NCBI GenBank assembly: GCA_001584585.1
Contig: LSYV01000012.1
Span: forward strand, 662,171-726,170
DNA length: 64,000 bases
Source: Gonium pectorale
Taxonomy: Eukaryota; Chlorophyta; Chlorophyceae; Chlamydomonadales; Volvocaceae
Direction: 5' to 3'
The notes under the pieces are model-generated. The model had not been told where the DNA came from, searched no databases, and saw only the letters and a program-made list of their open reading frames with translations. Positions 37,601 to 48,900 of this stretch are shown here, in pieces (within the stretch, counting starts at the first letter, position 1; each line of letters opens with the position of its first letter). Made by a program: the position numbers and the translations under genes.

Positions 37601-39461
37601 TGCAACGGATGTGGGTATGCCGGCTCGCATTCGAAGTGCCCTGTTCCTGGGACGCAGAGCACAACAACAGCCGAAACCGCGTCCTGGACGGCGACACCTA
37701 CATCCTGCATGTACAGGTACGGCATTGACTGTTCGGCAATGGGCTGCACGGTAGTATTGAAAAGGAAAACGCATACGACGAGCGTAAGCGCGAAAATGAT
37801 GGCTCGTTGTAGGACCCAGCTCCAGAGGCAGTCGAAGGGGTGATGTCCCTGCATGTTAGTTCGGCGGCGACCACCACCGTAGCCCCCGATGCGTTCCCTC
37901 TGGGGTGACCCTATGCAATGCCGTGCTGGGATGCGCCTAGTCTAATCTACGTGCGTCGCATGCGGGCTGGTGCGTGTCTGCTGGTGCACGGTAGTGTTGA
38001 AAAGGAAAACGCATACGACGAGCGTAAGCGCGAAAGTGATGGCGTCGGTGTAGGACCCAGCTCCAGAGGCAGTCGAAGGGGTGATGTCCCTGCATGTTAG
38101 TTCGGCGGCGACCACCACCGTAGCCCCCGATGCGGCCCAGAATTCTCTCTGGGGTGACCCTATGCATTGCCGTGATGGGATGCGCTTAGTCTAGTCTACG
38201 TGCGTCCCATGCGGGCTGGTGCATGTCTCCCGGCTCCCCGCCCACCCAGCCCCCCGACCCGCTGACTACCGTTGTATTACCGACGAGCACCGGGAAAGCA
38301 AGCCGCGCCAGGCGGAGCGGCTGAAAGGGCGGGGGAGGGGCACAGCGAGGAATGTCAGAGTTGAGTACGGAGACGTAGCGCAAATGCGACGAATGACAGA
38401 GCGGGACCCCGTGACCTAAATGAGCTACGGTGGTGGTGCCGAAAGGGGCCGTGATAGCGTCGAGGGACCGCGCACGGTAGTGTTGAAAAGGAACAACGCG
38501 TACGACGAGCGTAAGCGCGAAAGTGATGATGTCGTTGTAGGACCCAGCTCCCGAGGTAGTCGAAGGGGTGATGTCCCTGCATGTTAGTTCGGCGGCGACC
38601 ACCACCGTAGCCCCCGATGCGGCACGGTAGTGTTGAAAAGGAAAACGCACGGCAGTGTGTGCGCCGGACAAGCCTGCGGCCGCATGCACGGCGCGGTACG
38701 GCGGTGCCTGATGCCGAAGAAGAGCTTTTGTGTCTGTCCGCAGGAGCGGCTGCTCCGGGCCCAGGGCGACGACTGGCGTCGCGGCTACTACATGCCGGCC
38801 CCGGCGGACTCCTCGGTGGTGGCGATGCGGCGCTGGCTGGACGAGTTCGGCGGCGCGGTGCCCACCTGCGAGCCGGGTGCGCCCCTGCCGCCCGCGATGA
38901 GCAAGCGGGAGGTGCTGGACCGGTACTCGCAGCACACCGCGCACTGCAGCCACTGCCAGAAGGTGAGGAGAGAATCGCTGCAGAGAGAATTACGCATCGC
39001 ATACCAGTGGCTGGAGCTCTTGCGCCGGGCATGGCCGTTCAATGCACTTACAGATACGTTGCGTGCTGGAACGCCAGCCCCTAACATAATGGTAGTTCGC
39101 AAGCTTGCCGAAGCTTCGGTCTTGCTGAGGTCGACTAGTATGGTCCTTCGCTCGCTTGTTCCGGGAACACATCCTCATACGGTTGTACATAGGCGTTGTA
39201 CCGGTACTGAGCAGAACGCTCCGCCTCCCTTTGCACCAGGCCCTTCGCAACATCGACCTTGCCACGGCGCTGGCGGCCGCCGGGGCGGCGCTGGCGGCTG
39301 TGTGGCTGGTGGCCCGGGCAGTGGTGGGCCTGCCGCTGCTGGCGCCCGCGAGCGGCTGGGGCGCGCTGGCCGCGGTTGCGTGCGCCGGGGTGTTGGCGGC
39401 TTTGCGCTCCCTCCGCCACCAATTCTTCTACGTCGACTACGTGCACGCCGAGAAGCACTGA
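34604..39461 (+). CDS. Rieske oxygenase, pheophorbide a oxygenase-like (PAO2)
   Basis: Second plastid Rieske/mononuclear-iron oxygenase, paralogue of the one at 24738-29501 in opposite orientation. Exons: 34604-34677, 34956-35074, 35279-35537, 35726-35963, 36108-36220, 36466-36532, 36788-36915, 37132-37222, 37415-37490, 37658-37716, 38744-38962, 39240-39461; every junction is phase-compatible and the product is 554 residues. The first 64 residues are rich in Arg, Ser and Thr and resemble a transit peptide. Rieske ligands are C148-P-H150 and C168-x2-H171. The iron triad is in ENLLDPSHIPFAHH (E274, D278, H281, H286). The C-terminal CSHC motif is C476/C479, followed by a hydrophobic membrane segment and a short tail ending VDYVHAEKH. 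Intron 10 is swollen to 1 kb by a repeat array. It pairs head to head with MO2. The family is clear; whether it acts on pheophorbide a or another substrate is open. Confidence 0.9.
37746..38648 (+). repeat. Tandem/dispersed repeat array in PAO2 intron 10
   Basis: Three long copies and one stub of a unit beginning GCACGGTAGTGTTGAAAAGG and running to GTAGCCCCCGATGCG. Starts are 37746, 37986, 38472 and 38622 (stub). The first two copies extend to about 240 bp, sharing a tail with CTGGGGTGACCCTATGCA. Copies are more than 90 percent alike by eye. A further copy lies inverted at 19338-19427. No terminal inverted repeat, target duplication or coding capacity was found, so the mobile-element class is unclear. 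Confidence 0.85.
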
Positions 39462-41576
39462 GGGAGGGGAGGTGGCCCACGTGCCCGAGAGGCGCAGAGG
39501 GGAGGCGGCCCGTGGGTGGCTTGGAGGCGCGGTTTGGCACCGTCCGAACACTGGGAGCGCGTGTGGGCCTGTCCGCAAGAAATCCACGGCTGCGGGTTCG
39601 CTCCAGTGTGTTACGGCTGAGGAAGGGACTTGTTCCGTATCCGCTAACCGCTTCCGTGTCGGCAAACACGGGTGCCAACCGTCTTAGCGCAACGTTTTTT
39701 CGTCAATTGCACGGTGGTGGCCTACCTGAGCGTAAAAAGGTGCTAGCTAGCTGGTGCATAGGCGGACTGTCCATAGGCAAGTAGTAGGCTGTACATACTT
39801 TGCCGTGAGGGGATCGTCTCGGCGCACCACTGACGGTACATACAATCAAATTCCGGAGCCGTGACGTATCGAGTTGCCGGCATAGCATGCATCGCGGATT
39901 TTGGTGGGGTGGGGAATTCCACCGTCCTGGGACATCCGAGCTGTCCCAGGACGCGTCCCAGCATGCTCACCAGTAGGATTAGTGGGCTGCAGACGGGTGT
40001 GGCCAGGGTTGGACCCTGGCTTTGTACGGCCATACATTCGGTCAGTGCATGCAGGCGACGCGTTCGACAGTGCTGGGTGCGCTGGCATGGGCGTTTCATA
40101 CTTGTGGGTAGGGGCAATTTGTTTCCTTATCCGCTTGCATGGTCATTCCACGCTCTTCGGCTGCTTGTCGACTCGAATTGTCTCGGCTGAGCTTCCTGCA
40201 TGCGGCTTAGCGGTTTTTCATTTTCAGCATGATGGCCTGGGTAAACGGCCTGGGACATGCTACTATCCAACCTGTACGCGTTCTGCACGTCTCGTGGGTG
40301 GCAGCTGGCAGGCTTGCTGCACGGCCCTGTCTTGCCTTGATGCGGCATGCAGGAGTTCCGATGCTTTATATGGACCTGTACATAGTAATTCAGGGCGAGT
40401 CTGAGCTTTGAATGTCGGGCTGTGCGACACGGTTTCGCGGGTGAAGGCTGGGCGGGCTTTCACCGTACCGGACTGCATCGGTTGTGTGCGGGTGTGATGG
40501 ACATTAGGCGCATCAACATGCGACGTGCGCTGAAGTCCTCTGGGCAGAGCCAAGCCACTCTGTAGACCGTGCTAGAAATACCACGAGGCACGACGTGCGA
40601 TTGGCTTCGTTGGAGCACCAGCAGATGCACCAGCAGATGCACAGAACCTCGAGCAGGCTTCGTAAGAAATGTAGGTAGTGGCATTGGTACGTGCAGCGTC
40701 TACCTCCTCGCACGGCAAGTGATGTACGGCAGGCTATGCATAAATATGCAAGAATGAGAACCATGCAGATCGCGCTTGACACATCAACACCCAACGTTTG
40801 CACGTTACTTGCACATGTGTGCGTGAGGCAAGTTTAGGCACCCCCTCGAGGACCCCATACCTCCCAAGTTGGGAACATAGCACATGGCCGCTGCTCAATT
40901 GCCACTGCTTAAGGGCGACTGCATACAGCTGATATAGGCATACCCACGCTTGCTCTGTCATGACAATGCTGTCTCTGGTACGGGTTGCCTTTGCATGGTG
41001 TCTCTGGCATCTTCATGGGTGTCTTATGCCCTTGCATATGTGGATTGGCTTGCAGGGAGGTCCTTCGCCATGGGCGTCAGCAAGACATGCTGCCAAACGT
41101 TATCAGTCCCTGGTGGACCCTTTCGTATCCGTACTGTGTCCTTCCGTATCAGAAAACAATTAGACGGGGAAGGGGGAAGGCAATCTCTACGGACATACAC
41201 ACCCGGAAGCAGGGCGCTGAGTACAGGTCATGGCGGGCGGGCCCTCTGGGTGTGTGCCACCGGTGTAGTTACCTGACGATATGCAGAGGGTGAGGGCCCA
41301 GCTCGGCGAGTTCGGCGCTTCGCTACGCGCTCAGTTCCTGTGTCGGGCAAAGAGCTGTGATTGCAGATGTGTTGGTCCCTGGCTGTCAATGACAGTATAG
41401 GTACCTGCACACATCCTGCATACCTTGGTGTGCATATGCCGTACAAGTCTCACCTAATGCCCCGTCCCTCCCAAAGACGCATACTTACCTGCTCGCAACC
41501 ATTCCATTTGCAGGCTCGACTCACCACGTAACTCGTCTGGCTTCATCCAACCGTTAGACACACACATCGCCGAAAA
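39462..41576. other. Intergenic region between PAO2 and proteasome alpha-5; no gene seen
   Basis: 2.1 kb holding the PAO2 3' UTR and the promoter of the proteasome gene. Only short unrelated frames occur. It contains a perfect 12-bp inverted repeat at 39923-39953 (arms CGTCCTGGGACA and TGTCCCAGGACG, 7-base loop). Confidence 0.6.
39923..39953. repeat. Perfect 12-bp inverted repeat
   Basis: CGTCCTGGGACA, a 7-base loop, then TGTCCCAGGACG. It lies 460 bp downstream of the PAO2 stop codon, possibly in its 3' UTR. The function is unknown. Confidence 0.7.
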
Positions 41577-43901
41577 ATGTTTTTGACGCGCAGTGAATAT
41601 GACCGGGGTGTGAACACATTTAGCCCTGAGGGTCGTCTCTTCCAAGTGGAGTACGCGCTAGAAGCTATCAAGGTCAGATCTGCTGTCGGATGAGCCCTCG
41701 ACAGTGAGAGCCACCTAAGGCAACCGCTTTCTGTCTTACAGCTGGGATCTACGGCCATTGGCATCGCCACTAAGGAGGGAGTGGTTCTCGCCGTGGAGAA
41801 GCGCGTAACATCGCCACTGCTGGTGCGAAACAACATCTAGCATAGGATGCAAAACAACTGCTGACTCGAGGGAGTTGACCACATCCGCAGGAGCCCAGCA
41901 GCATTGAGAAAATTATGGAAATCGATGAGCACATGGGATGCGCCATGAGCGGGCTCACGGCCGACGCCAAGACGTTGATAGATCACGCTCGCGCGGACAC
42001 GCAGGTAGCTGATTGTCCGAGGGTAATTGTGGGAATGGCGGGTATTCATTGGCACGCGGAGCCCAAGTGCAGTCATTGCAACACCCATAGCAAACCCAAC
42101 CCACACGCACTGTGGGTTGAAGCGCACGTGCGCCTCAACCAGTCGGGGCAGTCGGGGGCCCCTCCGACCTGAACTCGTACTGTCCAAAGTCAGCTATGGA
42201 TCTCTATTCCGATGCACACCCTAAGCCTGCATTATCCGCCCCTCTCTGAGCAGCAACACCGGTTCTCCTACAACGAGCCCATGCCGGTGGAATCAACGAC
42301 GCAATCGCTGTGCGACCTGGCGCTGCGGTTTGGAGAGGACTCGGACGAGGGAGGCGGCATGGTGCGTGGGGAGGGAGTCCCGTGGTGCTATTCATCGGCG
42401 TATCGAGTTGGCAGGGGTACCTTGGGAACGCATCCTCACTGTTTCGGTGTCCTGGGCTCCTGCTGTTGCTCTGCAGGTAGCCCCAGCCGCATTTCGTGGC
42501 CGCCTCTGCCTCTGGCCGAGCTGACCTCAACTCTATTCCCATTCCCGCCCCCACCCTTGCCCGCATCTCTGCAGAGCCGGCCGTTCGGCGTGGCCCTCCT
42601 CATAGCCGGCTGGGACGACCACGGGCCCGCACTGTGAGCCAGCTGCGCGGGCGGGGCAGCCAAAGGGGGGCACACTAGCGGACTCAGCCCGTAATAGCCC
42701 TTCATAGCCGACTCGTAGCTGGAGTAGCAGGGACGCATGTGTGGGGAAGTAGCGTAATGTCCCATGGTGGGACAGATGGTGCGGAGCGTGCGGGCATCGT
42801 TGCGGCTCCCAGCCAGGCCTTCCGACAGCCTAGCGAATGGGCAGCACTGGTGCACTGGGTGCTCTCGCCCGTCCACCGCCGAGGACGGCAGTCGCCGCCT
42901 AGACGAACTCATCCAAACCACAACAACCTGTGTCGGCCCGGGGCGGTCGCTGGCACCGCATACGGAGCGGGCGTGGTCCATTCGGCACCATGTCGTCCTG
43001 CTGTCCGTGCGCTACCGCGATGCTCGCGATAGGAAGACCGCCCCGTCCCCGTCTGACCCCAACCTCACCTCTTACTTCCCTTACGCCCCAGCTACCACAC
43101 CGACCCCTCCGGCACCTACGTCAAGTACTCGGCCAAAGCCATTGGCAGCGGCAGCGAGGGCGCGCAGAGCAGCCTGCAGGACGCCTTCAAGGACAAGCCC
43201 GAGATGACGCTGGCGGAGGCGGAGGTGCTGGCGCTGTCCACCCTCAAGCAGGTCATGGAGGAGAAGGTGAGGCAGCGATGGGGTGTGAGGAGGTGCCAGG
43301 GAACGTATCTGATGTGCGCCGTGAGGTGGAGGTAGCGGTTTTCGCGTGGTGTTGCCCCCGGGGCTTGGTAGATGCGAGGTACGGGTGGGGTGGGCCGGAG
43401 TGAAGGCATGGTGGTGTAAGCCAGCGTTATGGCAAAGCCAGTGTTATGGCAAAGCCAGTGTTATGGCAAAGCCAGTGCTGGCGCGTGAGGGAGCCGGGAT
43501 GCGCGTGAGGTTGGCGCTCAGGCATGTCATGGAGGAGGAGGCAAGGCGCCGGCATGCGCGCCCAGGTCGCCAAGAGGGGGAGGATTGCTTGCTTGGGAAA
43601 TCTCTCAGCCCCCTCCCGTGTCTCGTCTCACGCCCTTTGCCTCAGCCTGTGCCCGCAGCGCCTGCTCTTCCACCGGATGCCGCGTGCGGCAGCATGGATG
43701 TCATGTAGTACACATGACAACTTAACTCGGTCTCTTCGCGGCACGGACATTGTCCCTACAATTGCCCGAAGTCATACCTGCCTCACCCCACTCCCGACCC
43801 CTCCGCAGGTGACGGCCACCAACGTCGACATCGCCCGTGTGGCGCCCACTTACCACATCTACACGGAGGAGGAGGTGCAGGCGCTCATCGCCCGCCTGTG
43901 A
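41577..43901 (+). CDS. PSMA5: 20S proteasome subunit alpha type-5
   Basis: Non-catalytic alpha-ring subunit of the 20S proteasome core, cytosol and nucleus. Exons: 41577-41672, 41742-41822, 41891-42004, 42254-42361, 42575-42633, 43092-43266, 43809-43901; all phases agree and the product is 241 residues, the same length as human PSMA5. The proteasome alpha signature [19 protein letters not shown] is at residues 8-26. It is followed by [20 protein letters not shown], then [51 protein letters not shown] and AQSSLQ, all diagnostic of alpha-5 (plant PAE1/2, yeast PUP2) over the other alpha subunits. The start ATG follows an A-rich leader (CGAAAAATG). It appears complete, single and intact. Confidence 0.96.
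43420..43475 (+). repeat. 17-bp tandem repeat in PSMA5 intron 6
   Basis: About three and a half copies of GTTATGGCAAAGCCAGT lie in the last intron of the proteasome gene. Confidence 0.8.
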
Positions 43902-45970
43902 GCGAGGCAGGAGCCGCCAAGGCGGTGCGGCCGGGGCCGCCGGCCGAGCCCCCACGTGCCTGGGAGGCTGGGAGCCCAGTGCGCGTGCGCCGAGGGGCGG
44001 TGCGCTGTCGCCCGTGTGCATGTGCCCATCGCATCGCGGTATGCCCGCACAGGGCGGCATGCGTAGAATCCCGCCCTGGAGGATGGGATTGGCGTGCCCC
44101 AAGTGGCGCTTATCACGCGGCTGCGAACACCGCCACGGCTGCTCTAGAGTTGCTCTAGAGGGCCGCTGGTCTCGGGTTGCGGGGCGCCGTGATCTTTAGC
44201 GGACTAGGGCGCGTAAGGGGCAGCGCAGCGGCCGCTGTCTTTGCGCCCTCGAGCATGGTCGTGGCACCCGGGGCCTGCTTGTTTGGCTACGAGGCAGTGC
44301 ACCTGGGCCGGGCCTGTGAACCAGCGCGGCGCAGCTGGGGCTGCCTTCACATGCCATTTATGCGGGTACCCCTAATTTGCGGGACCTGGCTGTGCAGAGT
44401 TCCTAAGAATGCTCCGCAGGGCCGAGGTCGTCGGGGCCTGGCGTGACACAGAGGCTGCCGTAGTGGTCAGAGACCGTGCGGGGGGCGGCGGTCGGGTGCG
44501 GTGGTATGAGCAGCCGGCATTCAGCCTTCTTCTGGCGACAAACACAGAGGCCTGTGGGGACATGCGTACGCGTACGCGGGAGGGGTAAAGGGCAGGAGGT
44601 TGCCTGCTGCCAGGTTGGGGCCCCCAGTTGCTCGCTAGCAGGTTGTGGACAGGGAACGGCGTTGAGATGCGCGGGGTGACGAGTTAGTGCCACGGCGCCA
44701 CGCCGTGTCCGCACCAGTGGGCGCCCACGGCCCGGTTATGCCGCGTGCATGTTGGCCGCTGCGCTCCTGGTGGTTACGGCGAAGAGGAGCGATGCGTAGG
44801 TGTGCTATATGCGTGACAGGTCTAAAATACTTAATGCTAACGAGCAAGTGCGACCTGTGGGCGTGTGAGGCAGCGTGCCGCTGGTGGGACCAAGCTGACC
44901 TGGGGGCAAAGCGGCACACGACGCCCGCTCGGCGGCGGTTGTGCAGTGGATCAGGATGTTCATATAGCTGCCGCACGGGTACTGCTGTCGTGATAGTTCT
45001 GCCAGGATCATGGGGCACCTGCGCAGTGGGAAGAGCCTTGGCGTTATCTTGGCCCCATGGCCAGCCGCATGACCGTGCCGTTGCCAGGATCATATGCGCC
45101 GGCGGTCTTGCTGCATGTGCGGCGCAGGTCTTGCTGCTGGTACTACACCTGTAACGCTTAGCAGTACGCCGCTGGCCTCAGGACCATGCAATTGCACAGA
45201 TGGTTGTACTACACTGCCACATGGCTGCGGACAATGGATGGTTTCATCCCGTACGCTGCGTCCGTGCCCAGTAGCTCCCGACCGCTCAAAACGCGGACAG
45301 CTCAAGCATTTGCACCTTTTTACATGTCCAGTAACCGTTCGCGTGCAATGAGGAGCATCGGGTCCCATCCACTATGGCCGGAATGCGAGCTCATGTCTAC
45401 AATGGCGATTTGTTGTAGGGGACGTGGACTTGTGGAGAACGACCCCGGCTTCCGACCTTGTGTCCGACCTTGTCCTCCGCAAGTCCGCATTGCCAAGCTG
45501 GCCCCCAATCACCTGCGGCCCCACACGGCTGCAAACGGCGCAACGGCACGCAACGTTGCCTTGCAGCAACTGATTTGACTTGCAAGAAGGCAGAGTTCAA
45601 ACAGCAGCCGAAGCGGCAATCAGCCATCTGCATTAGTTGTCGCGGCAACACGACTGAGGGGCTCTCGCAGCCGCAAGAGTGCCGTACGGGAGGGGTATGG
45701 CGACTCCGCCCTCGCAACATGCCCCTTCACAAAATGCGTAGCAGGACAACGAACCAGCCAAAACTGCAACAGCCCTGAGCCCTCACGGGACACACATCGC
45801 TTACGGTCTGAAGTCCTACAATACGATTATCAGCACCTAGCCGTGACTACCCTCTTAACCCAGTCGAGATACCAGCAAGGGGGCACTCTCCACGTTGTCG
45901 AAGCCCCAAGAGCCCAGATCAAAGAGCTAACCTACGGCCAATGCTAACTGCGAAGACCTACATCCGAAGC
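43902..45970. other. Convergent 3' region of PSMA5 and La; no gene seen
   Basis: About 2 kb between two stop codons facing each other. Candidate TGTAA poly(A) signals are at 45149-45153 on the plus strand (PSMA5) and 45320-45324 read on the minus strand (La). Remaining frames are short and lack recognisable motifs. Confidence 0.55.
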
Positions 45971-48900
45971 TCAGTGGCGCCCGCCCCGGCCGCCGCGGCC
46001 ACCTCGCCCGCCCCGGCCACCCCGGCCTCCGCGCCCGCCGCGGCCGCCCCGGCCTCCGCGGCCTCCCCGCCCACCGCGGNNNNNNNNNNNNNNNNNNNNN
46101 NNNNNNNNNNNNNNNNNNNNNNNNNNNNNNNNNNNNNNNNNNNNNNNNNNNNNNNNNNNNNNNNNNNNNNNNNNNNNNNNNNNNNNNNNNNNNNNNNNNN
46201 NNNNNNNNNNNNNNNNNNNNNNNNNNNNNNNNNNNNNNNNNNNNNNNNNNNNNNNNNNNNNNNNNNNNNNNNNNNNNNNNNNNNNNNNNNNNNNNNNNNN
46301 NNNNNNNNNNNNNNNNNNNNNNNNNNNNNNNNNNNNNNNNNNNNNNNNNNNNNNNNNNNNNNNNNNNNNNNNNNNNNNNNNNNNNNNNNNNNNNNNNNNN
46401 NNNNNNNNNNNNNNNNNNNNNNNNNNNNNNNNNNNNNNNNNNNNNNNNNNNNNNNNNNNNNNNNNNNNNNNNNNNNNNNNNNNNNNNNNNNNNNNNNNNN
46501 NNNNNNNNNNNNNNNNNNNNNNNNNNNNNNNNNNNNNNNNNNNNNNNNNNNNNNNNNNNNNNNNNNNNNNNNNNNNNNNNNNNNNNNNNNNNNNNNNNNN
46601 NNNNNNNNNNNNNNNNNNNNNNNNNNNNNNNNNNNNNNNNNNNNNNNNNNNNNNNNNNNNNNNNNNNNNNNNNNNNNNNNNNNNNNNNNGCGAGCCCGTG
46701 GGAGTACGCCGCTGGCGACGCGCCCCGCATGGGACAGCAGTCGGCAAGGTCCTCTTTCACATCGAGCGATACGACCGGGGGTACACGCTATTGTTCAACC
46801 CCTCAGGCATGCAGTCATTCAATATGCAATCGGGAAGCTGGCACCGCAGGGCTCTGGCTCATACGAGCCGTCAACCAGATTGCGACCCAGACAACCAGCT
46901 CGGCACCCGGGCCCCGACTCACCCGCTTGAAGAAGTCCTTCTCCGCCTCTCCCTCCACCTTGCTCATGCTGCCCTTGATGCCCGCAATCGTGCGCGCGTC
47001 CTCCTCGCGGGCGCCGAAGTCCGCAATGGCCGTCGCCGCCAGCTCAGCCGTCTTGAAGCGGATAATCCCGCCCTTGCGGTCTTTCCGCAGCTGAGGGCGC
47101 GAGGGGTGCGAGGGCAGAAATGGAAACGTGTACGCGAGAGGCCATGCGCGAGTCCGCACGACGGGAAGCTGCGAACGCGTGGAGCCAACGGCGCTACGGC
47201 AACGGCACATGCGCCAAGCCGGCGGGGTGAGCGTGGCGTGATGCCGGACTGTGGGTCTCTCCGCCGATGCATGGCGGGCACGGGGACGCATGCACTTGGC
47301 AGCTGCAGCAATGCAGCAAAGCAGAGGAGTTTGAAAGAAACAAAGTAGATGGAAACTGGCCCAAAGCAAAGCAGCAAACCAAGGGAGGAGTGGTGTCTTT
47401 CCGCTACTGCAATGGGGAGGGGTCGAAGCCGCGCTGCCAGACCCGCGCCAGGATGCGGGTCCGCCGGCACCGTGGGGGTACCCAGGAATCCAGACGCCAC
47501 ACGAAGCGCCCCACCTCAACAAACAGAATCTTGTCCACCCCGCCCATGACGTCTTTGATGACCAGAGGCCCCGTCAGCTCCGGAAGCTCGGCGTCGAGGG
47601 TGAAGTCGACCAGGCAGCCTGCAACAACCAAAAGCAAGAAACGTGCGACAACGGAAGTACTTCATCCACTCCGACTGCAGGACTTTCCGAAACCGAAGCA
47701 CCGACGACGCCGGGGCAGCGCATTGAGGATGCCAACAGGACTTTCTGTCACACGCTCCATGGTCTGATGCCCGATTTGGTATGGGAAAATGCAAACCAGG
47801 GCATGGGTCCAGGTCGCGCCGGCTCCCCAAGCAATCCCCCTTTGCGCACCTGGCACGAACGTGGGCTCGGGCACCTCCTCGCCCTCGCCCTCGCCCATGT
47901 CCTCATCCGCGTCTCCACCCTCCGCCTCGGCCCCCTGCTCCGCACCCTCCGCGGGCTTTGACCGCTTGGAGCTGGGGCCTTCGCCCAGGTCCCCCTCGTC
48001 GTACTCTGGCTCATCCTGCGATCAATTGCACCCGAAATTTGCTAAGCGCGTTTCAGGGTGCACAGGTTCGGTGCCCTTGCCGACGCCGACCTTCACATCG
48101 GTATCACGAGCAGGGTGCAGAACGGCCCGGGCGTTCGTGCGGATCAGAGGCCCGTTCGGGCACGCCCGCGCGGGTCGCTTCGGGGCGTCGGCCCCATTGG
48201 GCATCGGCGCGGAAATGCGCCCTCTTTACCTTTCAAGGGCACCGAAGGACCCTGCCACTTCACATGGCTGTGCGAGACCCGAATTATCCAGGAACTGCAA
48301 GGCAGCCGCGCATTTGCTCCTGTAGACCAGAAACCTCTCAGCCTCCCCGCCCGCATCCTGCAAACCGTGGTCAGCCCCCGACGGCGCATCATGCGGCGTG
48401 AAACCCGCAACCCGGCCGCTCCGCGCGCTCTCACCTGCTTCCGTTTCGCGCCCCGTTGCGGCTGCTGCGGCTTGCTTTGTTGCGGCCTGTTCTGCTGCCG
48501 ACCGGCCGAGGCGGGGGAGGCGGCAGCTGCCTTGCTGTCCACCTCGCCGCCCAGGCCGTCCGGCAGCCCCACGTCAATGTTGCTGTCGTCACTATGGTCA
48601 CCGCCGTGCGCCTGACCACGGGTTGAAGGGCGGAGGGCATACATGAAATGTTCAGGACGCATCCTTTTAAGGCCACATGCCCATCCTCTTCCCGGGGGAA
48701 GGGGGGCGGGGAGCAGGCCCCGGTTCGGGCGACAACGGTGGGGCTGGGGATAGCGGCTTGAGCGCTGATCTTCAAGAGGGAAGCTCGCAATGCGCACCAC
48801 CAGACCCGGAAACGCACAATCGTGCAGGGATGCTCGCCACGCCCCAGGGCCCCCCACGGGCGCGATGCCACCTTCCACCAGCCACACCCTCCAAGCCCGG

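Noticed and set aside
46698..47348. 216-residue plus-strand frame opposite the La gene
   Set aside because: It is the antisense shadow of La exon 10 and adjoining introns, with no recognisable motif.
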